Positions 20,641 to 30,326 of a DNA stretch of 64,000 nt are shown here, piece by piece (position 1 is the stretch's first letter; each line of letters opens with the position of its first letter). The DNA is taken from positions 1,054,001 through 1,118,000 of the forward strand of contig OZ037857.1 of the NCBI GenBank assembly GCA_964035575.1. The letters are read 5' to 3'. The translations under genes and the position numbers were made by a program. This DNA is from Rhynchopus sp. YZ270_cl-10. Lineage: Eukaryota; Euglenozoa; Diplonemea; Diplonemida; Diplonemidae. The notes below the pieces were generated by a model, which searched no databases, was not told the origin of the DNA, and was given only the letters and a program-made list of their open reading frames with translations.

Positions 20641-22604
20641 ACCTAAGCTTTAGCTTTATAAACCACTGTGTGGTTCGCATCCGTATGTCTGTGTTGTTCT
20701 TGTGGCTGTGTGTTTGGGTTTCCCATGATTTTTTGTTTTGATGTTAATGTTTATATGTGGTGACTGTGGGTTGGCGACAGCGGAACCATGGAGTGTCCTT
20801 CTTCACGTGCAGGCGTGTGTGGGGTGTGAAAGAGATCGCACCCTATGCACACCCGCTTCTTTTCTTTACCCTGCTCCCAAGGCGCCATTGTTTTGCGTTT
20901 GCCATTATCCCGCTTCATCACTGATTATTGGTTATAATATTGATTGTTTCTTCTTTCTTTTCGTATCTATGCCATGTGGGCAAGTCAGCAGCACCACACC
21001 ACTTGTGTGCCGCTTTCTTACCGCCCCCCTTTTATGATGATAACAGATGTCTTTTTCTTTACCTGCACACACAGTCTTTTCTCTTCTCTTCACTGTTGTG
21101 CCGGCATATGTTTTCCTTCCTCTACCTATACCATTAATAAATGTGACCCCTTGCAAAAAACACAATGCACGGCTGGCGCAAGCAAAAAAAGGGAAAAGCC
21201 CCTTTTCCTTTGTGTTGCTGTGGCAGTTTGTGTTGTGTGGGGTCTTTTTCCTTTTATGATTTCCACCCTTCCCCCTTTTTTAAAGCTGTGCTGTGTTTGG
21301 TGCCTCTTTTGTTTTTTGCGTCCGTGTGGATGTGTGTCGGTGTTCTTCTCCCTCGCCCACCCACCCCTCTGACCACCCACAACGTCTTCCCCTCTCGGAA
21401 GTGGAGGGGGGGACAGCGGAGGGTCGAATGGTTTGGGTTGGTGGAGGAGAGAACACAACCAATTTGCACGCACCTTGCGGACAGAGGACACTGAAACACA
21501 ATGGAGGCGAACCTGTTCGCACAGAAATAAACCGTATTCGTGCTGTGCCTGTGACATAACACTGCACAGGGACAGCACGTTTCTGCTCGATTTTATCACA
21601 TCACCCTTCCCCTCCCCTCCGCTCCACACCCTTTTTGTTTTTTTCTTGTTTTTTATGATGTTCTTTTTAGTTTCGTTTGGAACCGCACAACACAAGTTCT
21701 GATGTTGTGCTCCAGACAAAGCATTTTACCCACAAATTATTGCTTTCTTTTCATTTTTTTTTTTGTTTCTCTTTCTTTGATGATGCCCGTGTATACTGTG
21801 CCTGGCAAAGAAAAACGTCCTCCTCTTCCTCACACCCGCCCCTGTTTTTATATCTTCCTTCACCTTCCTTCTCTCTGATTCCGGGAAATCACATATCTTT
21901 CCACGCAATTTGTACACGAAGAAGTGAGTGCCTGTCAAGTGGACAGTGTCGTCTTGGCTCCATGGTCCGGCAACTGGTTATTTAGATGGGTGTATTGTGT
22001 TGCGGATGTGCTTTTTGATAGGAGCTACGAACTCCTGATGTCCGTATGTGTGTACTCTCCCGTGAGGAGGACTTACATTTCGCCCTAGGTACCCTTTTCT
22101 CATAGTGTGTCAGTTCTGTTGGTACAGTCTGGGTCTTGTGGGTTTCGTTATCTTGTGGTTGTTGGTGCTTGCTGATACGGAGAGCTTCAGGTTTAGTCTG
22201 TTCGAACTGTCAGGGTTACCTGAACAGGATTTTGAGTTCGGAGGGCTGTATTACTTGAAGGAGATATTTGACTGTGCCGCTCCAAGAAGACCCTGTCTGT
22301 ATACCGTTTCTATAGTTTCTTCACAAATATTGGACTGCTTGGTGAGATTAATACTGACGAGCTATCTGCAGTGGCAATTTCCATTGTGCACGAGTATATG
22401 TTACTTTCTTGTTGTGTCGTATTCAGGTATTGCATATCTTCAGCAACAGAGGTGTGTTCTTAAACAGAAGTCGCGAGGACAAAGGGTTGTCGAGTCGTTC
22501 TTTTGCAGTTTTGTACCACTTTCCCCTTCCTGCTTGTCCACTCTTGTATTACTCCACTTTTGTCAGGTTTTTACCGTAAATATAACAAGAAGAAAAGACA
22601 CAAA
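20641..22604. other. Truncated array spacer and upstream region of the PA14/DUF1080 gene
   Basis: 20641-21858 is the array spacer, cut short. 21859-22604 is unique sequence without a convincing gene; a 167-codon frame at 22105-22608 has no recognisable features. Just upstream of the next gene is CTTTTGTCAG (AG at 22564-22565), acceptor-like, 39 bp before its ATG. Confidence 0.6.
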
Positions 22605-24596
22605 ATGATGATGTTGAGGGCAGCCTTTGCCCTGCTGTGCGTGCCTATAGTGACGGGTGCTGCGTGCAGCTGTGCAAACGGAGAGCAGGAGGGGCTCCGT
22701 GGTGTGTTCTGGAAAAGCAGTCTGACGGACAACGTGAACCGCCTGCCTGAATCAGGGAGCTCGCTGTGGACAAGCACTGACGGGCGGATTGAGCGTGTTG
22801 TGGCGAACCTGGACCAGGCACAGACAGCAGACGCTTGGCCTGATGTGCCGAGTGCGTACACACGTGATTACGTGGATGTGCACACGGGGCTGCTGCGGGT
22901 GCCTGTGTCAGGAGACTACGAGCTGCACGTCACGTCGAACGACGGGTCTCGCGTGCTGCTGGGAGGGCAGGAGGTCGTCAACAACGACGGAGCTCACGGA
23001 ATGATTGAGAGAAGCGGGTCGCGGTACCTGGAGGCAGGTGTTGTTGAGATTGAGGTGCAGCACTTCCAGGGCATCGGCACCGCAGGTCTGATCTTGAAGT
23101 GGACCCCGTCAGGCGGCGTCAAGGAGGTGGTGCCTGTGGGAAGCTTTTCCCACTGCAACTGTGGATCGCCACCACCACCAGTGTCAGTTCCGCCAGCGAC
23201 GCCTGCTGCTGGGCTGGCGTGTCCGGCAGGTACCGAGCAGGTGGGTCCTGCAAACGCTGATGTTTCTGGCTGTGGTTTGGATGGGTGTGGGGCAAGATAC
23301 TGGGACAGCACAATCGAACAGTGTGATGCACACTGTGCTCAGAACGCCAACTGCAAGAGTTTCACATGGGCACCTATTGGTGGAGACAAGAACGTTCTCG
23401 GTGAAACTGTCTGCACAATCTACAACAGAGACACTCACACCGCGACATGGGGACCGAACCAGATCATGTGCAAAAGGTCCGTTGTCACCACTCCAACACC
23501 GCCCACACCAACACCGGTGTCAAAACCACCAACACCACCGACACCAGCCACACCACCACCAGTGTCAGTTCCACCAGCGACGCCTGCTGCTGGGCTGGCG
23601 TGTCCGGCAGGTACCGAGCAGGTGGGTCCTGCAAACGCTGATGTTTCTGGCTGTGGTTTGGATGGGTGTGGGGCAAGATACTGGGACAGCACAATCGAAC
23701 AGTGCGATGCACACTGCGCTCAGAACGCCAACTGCAAGAGTTTCACATGGGCACCTATTGGTGGAGACAAGAATGTTCTCGGTGAAACTGTCTGCACAAT
23801 CTACAACAGAGACACTCACACCGCGACATGGGGACCGAACCAGATCATGTGCAAAAGGTCCGCTGTCACCACACCAACACCGCCTACACAAGCACCAGTG
23901 CCAACACCACCAACACCACCACCGACACCAGCACCAACAGGCATTGTGGCACCGTTCTTCAACGGCAAGGACTTCACAGGGTTCGGGTTTGCAGTGCAAA
24001 AGACAAACTCCAACAGAGACCGCTTCCCTGCAGAGAGCTTCTGGTCCATCCCTGAAGAGGGGCTGATCTACGCAGACGGGGACAAGGACAACCTCGGGAG
24101 GAGCACACCACAGAGCGGCCTCTACAGCTTGGCGGCCTATGGGAACTACGAGCTGACGTTCGAGTACCAGTACACATCATCGGAATCCTGGGGCAACAGC
24201 GGTGTTTGGATCCACGGCGGGGACGCCATCACACACGACAATGGTGCCTTCCCTGAGTCGGTGGAGGTGCAGCTGAAGAAACGGTCTGCCGGCGACATTC
24301 TGCTGAAGGGTGTGAACACCTACCCTGAGCCCCCATACACAGCCACCAGGGACCAAGGCAACCCGACGGGACGCATCGGACGCCGTATCATCCCTGATGG
24401 CGAGAACTTCGAAGAGTGGAACAAGGTCAGAATTGTGACATATCAGAGCGCTACGCAGGGCAACGTGATTGAGGTGTATGTGAGGGACCAGTTTGTGAAC
24501 AAAGCGATCAACTGTGCACGCAGTGAGGGACGCATCACATTCCAGGCAGAGTGGGTGGACATCAAGTTCAAAGATATTGTCTTGAAGTTGAACTGA
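22605..24596 (+). CDS. Secreted PA14 - PAN-like x2 - DUF1080 (3-keto-disaccharide hydrolase fold) protein
   Basis: 663 residues. A signal peptide (MMMLRAAFALLCVPIVTGA) leads into a PA14 domain at about 20-185 (TGLLRVPVSGDYELHVTSND, HFQGIGTAGLILKW). Two almost identical cysteine-rich modules follow (CPAGTEQVGPANADVSGCGL ... CDAHCAQNANCKSFTW ... CTIYNRD), which look like PAN/apple domains, joined by Pro/Thr linkers. The C-terminus (about 450-663; FFNGKDFTGFGF, YQYTSSESWGNSGVWIHGG, EWNKVRIV) is a DUF1080 concanavalin-like domain of the 3-keto-disaccharide hydrolase type. PA14 and PAN domains bind carbohydrate, so a secreted glycan-degrading role is inferred. The PAN modules and linkers repeat with a 381-bp period, a recent internal duplication. 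The ATG has the CACAAAATG context shared with neighbouring genes. Confidence 0.87.
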   Translation: MMMLRAAFALLCVPIVTGAACSCANGEQEGLRGVFWKSSLTDNVNRLPESGSSLWTSTDGRIERVVANLDQAQTADAWPDVPSAYTRDYVDVHTGLLRVPVSGDYELHVTSNDGSRVLLGGQEVVNNDGAHGMIERSGSRYLEAGVVEIEVQHFQGIGTAGLILKWTPSGGVKEVVPVGSFSHCNCGSPPPPVSVPPATPAAGLACPAGTEQVGPANADVSGCGLDGCGARYWDSTIEQCDAHCAQNANCKSFTWAPIGGDKNVLGETVCTIYNRDTHTATWGPNQIMCKRSVVTTPTPPTPTPVSKPPTPPTPATPPPVSVPPATPAAGLACPAGTEQVGPANADVSGCGLDGCGARYWDSTIEQCDAHCAQNANCKSFTWAPIGGDKNVLGETVCTIYNRDTHTATWGPNQIMCKRSAVTTPTPPTQAPVPTPPTPPPTPAPTGIVAPFFNGKDFTGFGFAVQKTNSNRDRFPAESFWSIPEEGLIYADGDKDNLGRSTPQSGLYSLAAYGNYELTFEYQYTSSESWGNSGVWIHGGDAITHDNGAFPESVEVQLKKRSAGDILLKGVNTYPEPPYTATRDQGNPTGRIGRRIIPDGENFEEWNKVRIVTYQSATQGNVIEVYVRDQFVNKAINCARSEGRITFQAEWVDIKFKDIVLKLN

Positions 24597-25223
24597 GGGT
24601 CGTCTTTTGCCTCTCATAGAGGCGCACATAGCACCTTGTTTTCAACACATCAAATTCCATTTCAAATGCAAATGAGAAATATAAACGCAAAGAAATGCTA
24701 ACTCGTTGTTTTATTTCCCGACACATCACCGCACACTTCAGTGGGAAGAAGGGCAACTCACTTGCGAGCGATTAACGAAAAACCTCCCTTTTTTGTCTTG
24801 TTCCTTTTTTATCTTATCCGACAGACACGTTTTACGCATTCATTCTTGACTTCTTTCGTTTTTATTTGATTTTAAAAGCAAGTAGTATTTCTTCACCAAA
24901 TGAATGCGTCTATATAAGACGTGGTAATCTTTTTCACCTTTTTGTTGGGCACAAAAGAAGTGTTCATTTTCTTGGAATTTTATGAAATTCAAAAAGAAAC
25001 AACAAAAGATCTTCTGCAACCTGGAGTATGTCTGGAAGTTTTCTTTTTGGCTTTGAAAATTTTCCATTTTTTTCTTTTTCTTTTTTTTTTTTTTGTTTGT
25101 TGAAAACTTATTCGTATTAGTGTAGTCACCCTAACAACTAAAAGTTCTCACCCTTTTTTCTCTTCTGTTTGCGATTTAGTTTCTTCCAGCAGCGGCAGCA
25201 TGTACCCCGTTTACCTTCTTTTC

Positions 25224-25283
25224 TCCGGTGCAGTAATGTACCAAGATACACTGTTCCCGAGGGGGCTTTGTATTTCGAGTCGA
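25224..25283 (+). repeat. GAGAGGGCTTTGTATTTC dispersed element, copy 4
   Basis: CCGGTGCAGTAATGTACCAA, then GATACACTGTTCCCGAGGGG and GCTTTGTATTTCGAGTCGA. One of the longest copies, followed by a T-run. Confidence 0.6.
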
Positions 25284-25777
25284 TTTTTTTTTCTTTCAGT
25301 AAACGGTCAATGCTACAAGCGGAAGAGTCTTCACGACTCCTCTGCAGAAAATATGCCCAGTTGGGTGAAAACTATATTCCTCCTCTCTCTCCGCTCACCG
25401 ATTTCTATGTTCAATGACATGGAAATCATGAAAGGTGGGGGTTACCCTATTACTTGGCAATGAACAATAAGAACAAAACAAACAATTTTATTTCCAAGAA
25501 AAAACGGTTGACCTGTTATCTCGAATAATAGGTTCACTGTGATACATAGGTGCACCTCCCCTTTTGATAGACTGGAGGCTCTTCTTCAGGAGATCCTCCA
25601 CACCAAACAACTTTATCCACCTTGCGTCTTTGTGACATGTCCAGTGCCTTGTGTGCTGGAGGTGTTCTCTATATTCCAGCGAACAACAACGACTGGCTTT
25701 TATGAGGTTTTTTTTTTATCTTCTATTTGAAAATGCCTCATTGAGTACAACGACGAAGTGCCGCACAATGTATTAAA

Positions 25778-25809
25778 AATCACTTTCTACCAGTAGGTGG
25801 AAAGTGATT
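25778..25809. repeat. Perfect-class hairpin in intergenic DNA
   Basis: The arms AATCACTTTCTACC and GGTGGAAAGTGATT pair over 14 bp with one G-T wobble and an AGTA loop. Its role is unknown; it could be a 3'-end or processing signal, or a foldback remnant. Confidence 0.6.
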
Positions 25810-26303
25810 GTCGATACAACAAAACAAAAAAACACTGTTCGCACCTCCACCTCCACCCCCACCCCTCCACCACAGAGGATGAGACCCTTGACGGTTGAAG
25901 ACTCTCGTTCCTCTCTTTTTATGAAAGAATGCGGAAAGGGGGGACGTTTTTTTTGTTTATCTATTTGCCGCACACCTCCACAGAGCGAGCAGAGAGTGGG
26001 TCACTGTAATGTACGCAACCCACCTCTTTCAAAGCAGTGCAAAAACACGCTGCCGGTCACGTATGCCTGTGGATGTGCTCGAAAACTGTGTCATGCATAT
26101 GTATAGAGAAAGACGAGCTGTGCAGTATTTGGAGCGAGCACACATGCTACTTTGTCTCCATGTATGCCATGTCCTGTAGACATCTATTGCAAAAGCTTAT
26201 GGTTCTTGCTCCTGTTCTTTGCCTTCTATTGTTGCCCTCCCACCCTTCTACCCATCCCCATACCATCAACACCCCTTCCCTCAGAGCGCGTCTTCATGGA
26301 AAG

Positions 26304-29300
26304 ATGAATGGTTTGCTCGGAGAGTGGCGCCAGGTGTGTCAGGAGGCCAAGGCAGGCCAGGCGGGAGGCGAGCTTCGGTTCTTGGACTATGCAGTGAGCA
26401 CACAGGAGGCCTGCGCGGAGCTGGCGGAGCAGGGGTATGTGGGGAATGGGGCCGCAATGGGGAAGGTGCTGGCGTGGGCGAACACAGGGCCGCCAACACA
26501 TGTGTTCTATGGTACGGAGCCGTCGTCTGCTGTGGGCATGCCACCCACACAGGTGGCCATGCGGGAGCAGCTCTACGCCACCATCGCAACACCCAACCCC
26601 ATGCACCGTGTCAACGGAGACAGCAGGTCAGAAGAGGTCTTCTCGTCGCTGGATATGGCTGTCCGCCTTCAGGTTGAAGAAAGTGTTGCAAAGCGACGCA
26701 AAACGGAGTATAACGTTGCGCGGACCATAGCAGGTGAAGCAGCGCGTTCGACCGCAGAACGTTTGCCAAGCATGGTGCAGACAGAGCTGCTCGCACTGCG
26801 TGAGAGGAAGGCGAAGGAGTGGCGGCACAAAGGGCGGCTGTGGAGCAACATCGCACACCAAGCAGCACGCCTCCCACAGCAGAAGGGGCCGGACCTCAAA
26901 TCCGGTAGTCTCTGTGGAACGGGGATGCATCTCGTACAGCTGACTGTCGGGGAGCAAGCCTTACAGGTTGTCCGCGTAAAGTACTTTTTCATGTTGAAGC
27001 TGCTGAACCTCACGGAGGCCTACACAGACAAGGCAGGGTTCGAAGTGTTTACGGTCTCCCTCGATGAGCAGCTGGTCGCACGCTGCCACAAAGCAGCAAT
27101 GTTTGCTGCAACCGGGATCGCCATGCAACGACAGAAGGTCATCAAATGCTACGAAGGCGTCGCAAACAGGTGGTACTCCAGCAACATCCCCACCGACGTG
27201 CGGGGCGTTCCAGCAAAGGAGTTTGCAACGCTTCTTCGGTTCAAATCAGTTGCGACCAAGACACAGACCCGCATCGCCTCACGCCTCGCACAGGACTACA
27301 CTGCACGCAGAAACACCGTATTAGTCACACCACCCGGAACTGGCGCAAGAACAGCCGTGATGTGCCACCTCTTGGAACGCACTGTGACGTCACCTTCAGG
27401 AAAGTCACCCCACATCGTGGTAGCACCCGAGGGAAATATCCTTGCATGGGTGGAGGCAGCGAAGTTCCGCCTTCCCGAGGCAGCTGTGTACGCGCAGGTT
27501 TGCGTGCTGACGAAGGTGGGGCGGGAGACGGACGACTTTGCTGTTGAGTTTCACAAAATGCTGGACACCCCCATTCAACAGCTGCGCACCTCGCGTAGGA
27601 GCGGGGTGGGGACGACGACACTGTCATCCATAATAACTGCCCTGACGAACCTCGTTCTCGTCACACCTGATGTGTTTGAGGAGCTTGCAGTGAAATGCTT
27701 TTTGGGTTCATATCCGTTCGACAGCCTCGTCATTGATCACAAGGTGTATAGTCTTTCAGACCCGATGCACGGTATTGAGTCGCTTCTTTATCAGGCACGT
27801 CTGCAGTTTCGACATAGAGTTCTGTTGATCGGGCAGGACCCTGCACACATTGCTTCAGTAGACTTTTCATGGGCAATCTCCCAGATGATGGCGCCCCGCT
27901 TCTTTGGACCGGTAATGTATTATTTGACTGCTGATGTGGGTGAGCTTTCTTTGTCAACAGCGTTTCGACGTCTGCCGAACAACAAAAAGACGAAATACAT
28001 GCCGGGGAGGCTCAAGACTATAGCAAGAGAGGCGCGCCTCGTGAGGGAGAGGGGGGAGGAGGGGAGGAGCGGGCAGGGGCTGTTCTATCGTCTCATGTCG
28101 TTGGCGTTTTTGCGGGAGTGGTTGGGATGTGGGCAGGACGTCGCGCCTGCGTCGTTTGCAGAGATGGTGTGCAGGCCGGATGAGGCTCGTCTAGTCGCGG
28201 ACCGATTTCTTCAGGTAATTGGACCAAACGTTGCGAGATATAGAAGTACCGTGATGGGGTCCGGTAAGGTGCTTGAATTTGGTGTGCGGTGCCCGCTCAG
28301 TGCAATGCAGAGTCGTGTGGTGTGTTTGTTGGCAGGTTTGTTGTCTGAGAAGGAGCGTGCCATCCGGGCGTCAGTGCAGGGGGAAATGGAAAGGGTGGCT
28401 AGGGAAGAGGGGCAGTCGCAGCTTGGGGCGCTCGGTGTGGACAGAAAGGCGCATCATAACCACCTCCGTCATCGCCTCTCCGAGCAGGCAGAGCAGAGCA
28501 GCTTGCAGTATTTCGTTTGCGTGCTTAACTTGATGACACGGTTTTCGGTTCACCCCTCGCTTGTTGGGGCGTTTAGTCAACCATTGACGTCTTCATTGCG
28601 CCCAGAGGATTCAGAGGAGGACCGTGCGAAATGGTCCCGCCGTTCCAGCGGAGTTCTTGCAACATTGCATCTATTGATTTTGGAGTTGCAATCTCGCATT
28701 GAGACGACATTTGTTCATCGAGTCTTTGTATTTTGCCGGCGAAAGGAAAGTTACGATATGTTACAGTGGTATCTTCGGGAGGATGCTGAGATGAAGGCAT
28801 TGTTTGGTGGCAGCTCACGATGCAGCTTTGCATCGCATTGTGGTGATGATGGTGCAAACCGGGATGCGTTTGAGAGCTTTGTTGGGGCAACGAGGGGGAT
28901 GTCACTTCTCGTTTCTTATGGGGTAGTGCCGTTTATGGACCATACACTGACCGATTCGTTGATCACCTTCGACTGCCATAAGGAATGCCCCGAGCTGACA
29001 AATCTCCTTGGTACGATGCGGAGGGTGGGGGATGAGTTCATGATGCGTCTTATCATGCTGCTTCCTATGCAAAACGAGGCGGTCTCCCTCATGGATGATG
29101 AAAGAGAAATGTGTCTCGCCCATTCCGCTCAAATTGCAGCAACCCAACTGCGAGCCGCCTGCGGAGAGCAAGACGACACCGAAGAAGAGAACGACGCAAA
29201 AGCGTCAAGAGAGAACTCGGCGGTAGGACACACAGTACGCAAAATGATTGCAAAAGGGTTCAGCAAGACTCTTTCGCGTGCGGTGCGGGAGCAGGTCAAG

Positions 29301-29693
29301 ACGTTGGAGAGTGCATTTGAGAAGTACCCCTCCGGGAGCAAGCTTGACCACCGTCTGGACACTGAACAGATTGACCGGTTTGACCTAACCACAGAAAGGA
29401 ACGATGCACCCACGGTTGTCCCACTGCTATCGCTTGCGGAGTGCCATCCTCTTCTTCAAGGCGCTAAGGAGGCAGGCGTTGATGCGATCAAGCAACTCAT
29501 ACCAGGCGTCGAAGGCATGCGAATCTCCGTCGATGAATCCGGCGCAATGCCATCCTTAGAGAACGACGACGACTTCCAGCTTCTCACCTGCGGGGTGCCC
29601 TCGGCAGTCGCAACCCTCAGCATCCCAATTCCAGGGGAGAAGGAGGAGGAGGAGGGAGTGGAGGAAGAGGAGGAGGGGTTCTCAAAAAAGTAA
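26304..29693 (+). CDS. SNF2-like helicase-fold protein with degenerate ATPase motifs
   Basis: 1129 residues from the preferred ATG (20 bp after an acceptor-like CCTCAG). The middle and C-terminal parts follow the SNF2/Rad54 layout. Motif I region is VLVTPPGTGART (about 340-350), Ia IVVAPEGNILAWVEAAKF, II LVIDHKVYSLS, III RVLLIGQDP, IV RVFVFCRRKESYDMLQWYL, and V/VI SLITFDCHKE...LLGTMRRVGDE. The Walker A lysine context and the DEAH box are both altered, so ATP hydrolysis is unlikely. The call is therefore a pseudo-remodeler or a very diverged SNF2 protein. The N-terminal 280 residues are helical and basic (AKRRKTEY), and the C-terminus is acidic. A chromatin role is inferred only from fold resemblance. 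The frame is open upstream to 26037, without an ATG of comparable context. Confidence 0.72.
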   Translation: MNGLLGEWRQVCQEAKAGQAGGELRFLDYAVSTQEACAELAEQGYVGNGAAMGKVLAWANTGPPTHVFYGTEPSSAVGMPPTQVAMREQLYATIATPNPMHRVNGDSRSEEVFSSLDMAVRLQVEESVAKRRKTEYNVARTIAGEAARSTAERLPSMVQTELLALRERKAKEWRHKGRLWSNIAHQAARLPQQKGPDLKSGSLCGTGMHLVQLTVGEQALQVVRVKYFFMLKLLNLTEAYTDKAGFEVFTVSLDEQLVARCHKAAMFAATGIAMQRQKVIKCYEGVANRWYSSNIPTDVRGVPAKEFATLLRFKSVATKTQTRIASRLAQDYTARRNTVLVTPPGTGARTAVMCHLLERTVTSPSGKSPHIVVAPEGNILAWVEAAKFRLPEAAVYAQVCVLTKVGRETDDFAVEFHKMLDTPIQQLRTSRRSGVGTTTLSSIITALTNLVLVTPDVFEELAVKCFLGSYPFDSLVIDHKVYSLSDPMHGIESLLYQARLQFRHRVLLIGQDPAHIASVDFSWAISQMMAPRFFGPVMYYLTADVGELSLSTAFRRLPNNKKTKYMPGRLKTIAREARLVRERGEEGRSGQGLFYRLMSLAFLREWLGCGQDVAPASFAEMVCRPDEARLVADRFLQVIGPNVARYRSTVMGSGKVLEFGVRCPLSAMQSRVVCLLAGLLSEKERAIRASVQGEMERVAREEGQSQLGALGVDRKAHHNHLRHRLSEQAEQSSLQYFVCVLNLMTRFSVHPSLVGAFSQPLTSSLRPEDSEEDRAKWSRRSSGVLATLHLLILELQSRIETTFVHRVFVFCRRKESYDMLQWYLREDAEMKALFGGSSRCSFASHCGDDGANRDAFESFVGATRGMSLLVSYGVVPFMDHTLTDSLITFDCHKECPELTNLLGTMRRVGDEFMMRLIMLLPMQNEAVSLMDDEREMCLAHSAQIAATQLRAACGEQDDTEEENDAKASRENSAVGHTVRKMIAKGFSKTLSRAVREQVKTLESAFEKYPSGSKLDHRLDTEQIDRFDLTTERNDAPTVVPLLSLAECHPLLQGAKEAGVDAIKQLIPGVEGMRISVDESGAMPSLENDDDFQLLTCGVPSAVATLSIPIPGEKEEEEGVEEEEEGFSKK

Positions 29694-29834
29694 CAATCTG
29701 TCCAGATTTTTTTGGACCTAGCTTTTAGATCCGGTAAAAAATACCGCAAAGAAAAAATGGAACTCAACTTTTAGTAATCAATCCCTGCTCTCTCTCTTTC
29801 AATAAAAGAACAGAAAAAAAAGCAGTTACACAAA

Positions 29835-30233
29835 ATGGAAACAGAGGTCGTTGTGAGAAGCGCAACAGGGAGTGTACGGGACACGGAGATGGAGGTGTTG
29901 CGGGAGGATGCGATGGTGCAGAGGCGGATGTGTGAGAGTGCTGTGCGAGAGACACAGAGGGTGCGCGATGTGGCACGGCGTGGGGTGCAGGCAGGCGCGA
30001 CACGTGTCCAAGAGCTTGAGGCGGAGGTTGCAGCACTACAGGAAAAGAACCGCCGCCACAAACGCAGTGCCTCCACGCTCGTCGCAACCCTAGCTCAGAT
30101 CCGCCTCGACCGTCTCGCAACCGACGCACTCTGCATCTCAGACTCCATCATCCAGGAAGCACAGATCAGCTACCTCACACTCGCCAACGAAGAGCTAACA
30201 CAACGAATGCACCTCACACCCCCCCCCCCCTAG
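29835..30233 (+). CDS. Small coiled-coil protein, function unknown
   Basis: 132 residues from an ATG in the ACACAAAATGG context used by neighbouring genes. It is mostly helical: acidic/basic residues 1-60, a heptad-like stretch QELEAEVAALQEKNRRHKR (about 58-77), then a second amphipathic part, and a terminal proline run encoded by a C-tract. It has no recognised domain, signal peptide or membrane segment. The gap to the JmjC gene is only 93 bp, so the two may be co-transcribed. Support rests on the start context and coding-like composition. Confidence 0.6.
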   Translation: METEVVVRSATGSVRDTEMEVLREDAMVQRRMCESAVRETQRVRDVARRGVQAGATRVQELEAEVAALQEKNRRHKRSASTLVATLAQIRLDRLATDALCISDSIIQEAQISYLTLANEELTQRMHLTPPPP

Positions 30234-30326
30234 AATAGACTAGAAAATCCACCATCTTTCCCCCCTCCTAACTCCTCCCTCCCCCTCTCTTCTCTCCCAC
30301 CCCCCAAAAGAAACACACAAAAAAAA

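Larger units (their letters stand above)
7919..21858 (+). repeat. Tandem array of five 2797-bp units, each carrying an M23 peptidase gene
   Basis: Start codons at 8015, 10812, 13607, 16404 and 19201 give spacings of 2797, 2795, 2797 and 2797 bp. By eye the units are practically identical in both gene and spacer; the one clear coding difference is a CA deletion in unit 2. The homology begins near 7919, where unit 1 has a different upstream flank and lacks about 11 bp seen in the others. It ends near 21858, where the spacer after unit 5 diverges. Identity extending through about 1.36 kb of spacer points to very recent amplification or active homogenisation. It also means assembly copy number should be treated with caution. 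Confidence 0.95.
24597..26303. other. Intergenic region
   Basis: No protein-like frame. It holds one GAGAGGGCTTTGTATTTC copy (25224-25283), a strong hairpin at 25778-25809, T-runs, and an acceptor-like pyrimidine tract with CCTCAG at 26279-26284. Confidence 0.6.

Noticed and set aside
22105-22608. 167-codon frame upstream of the PA14/DUF1080 gene
   Set aside because: No recognisable domain. It crosses the acceptor-like site and overlaps the start of the real gene in another frame.
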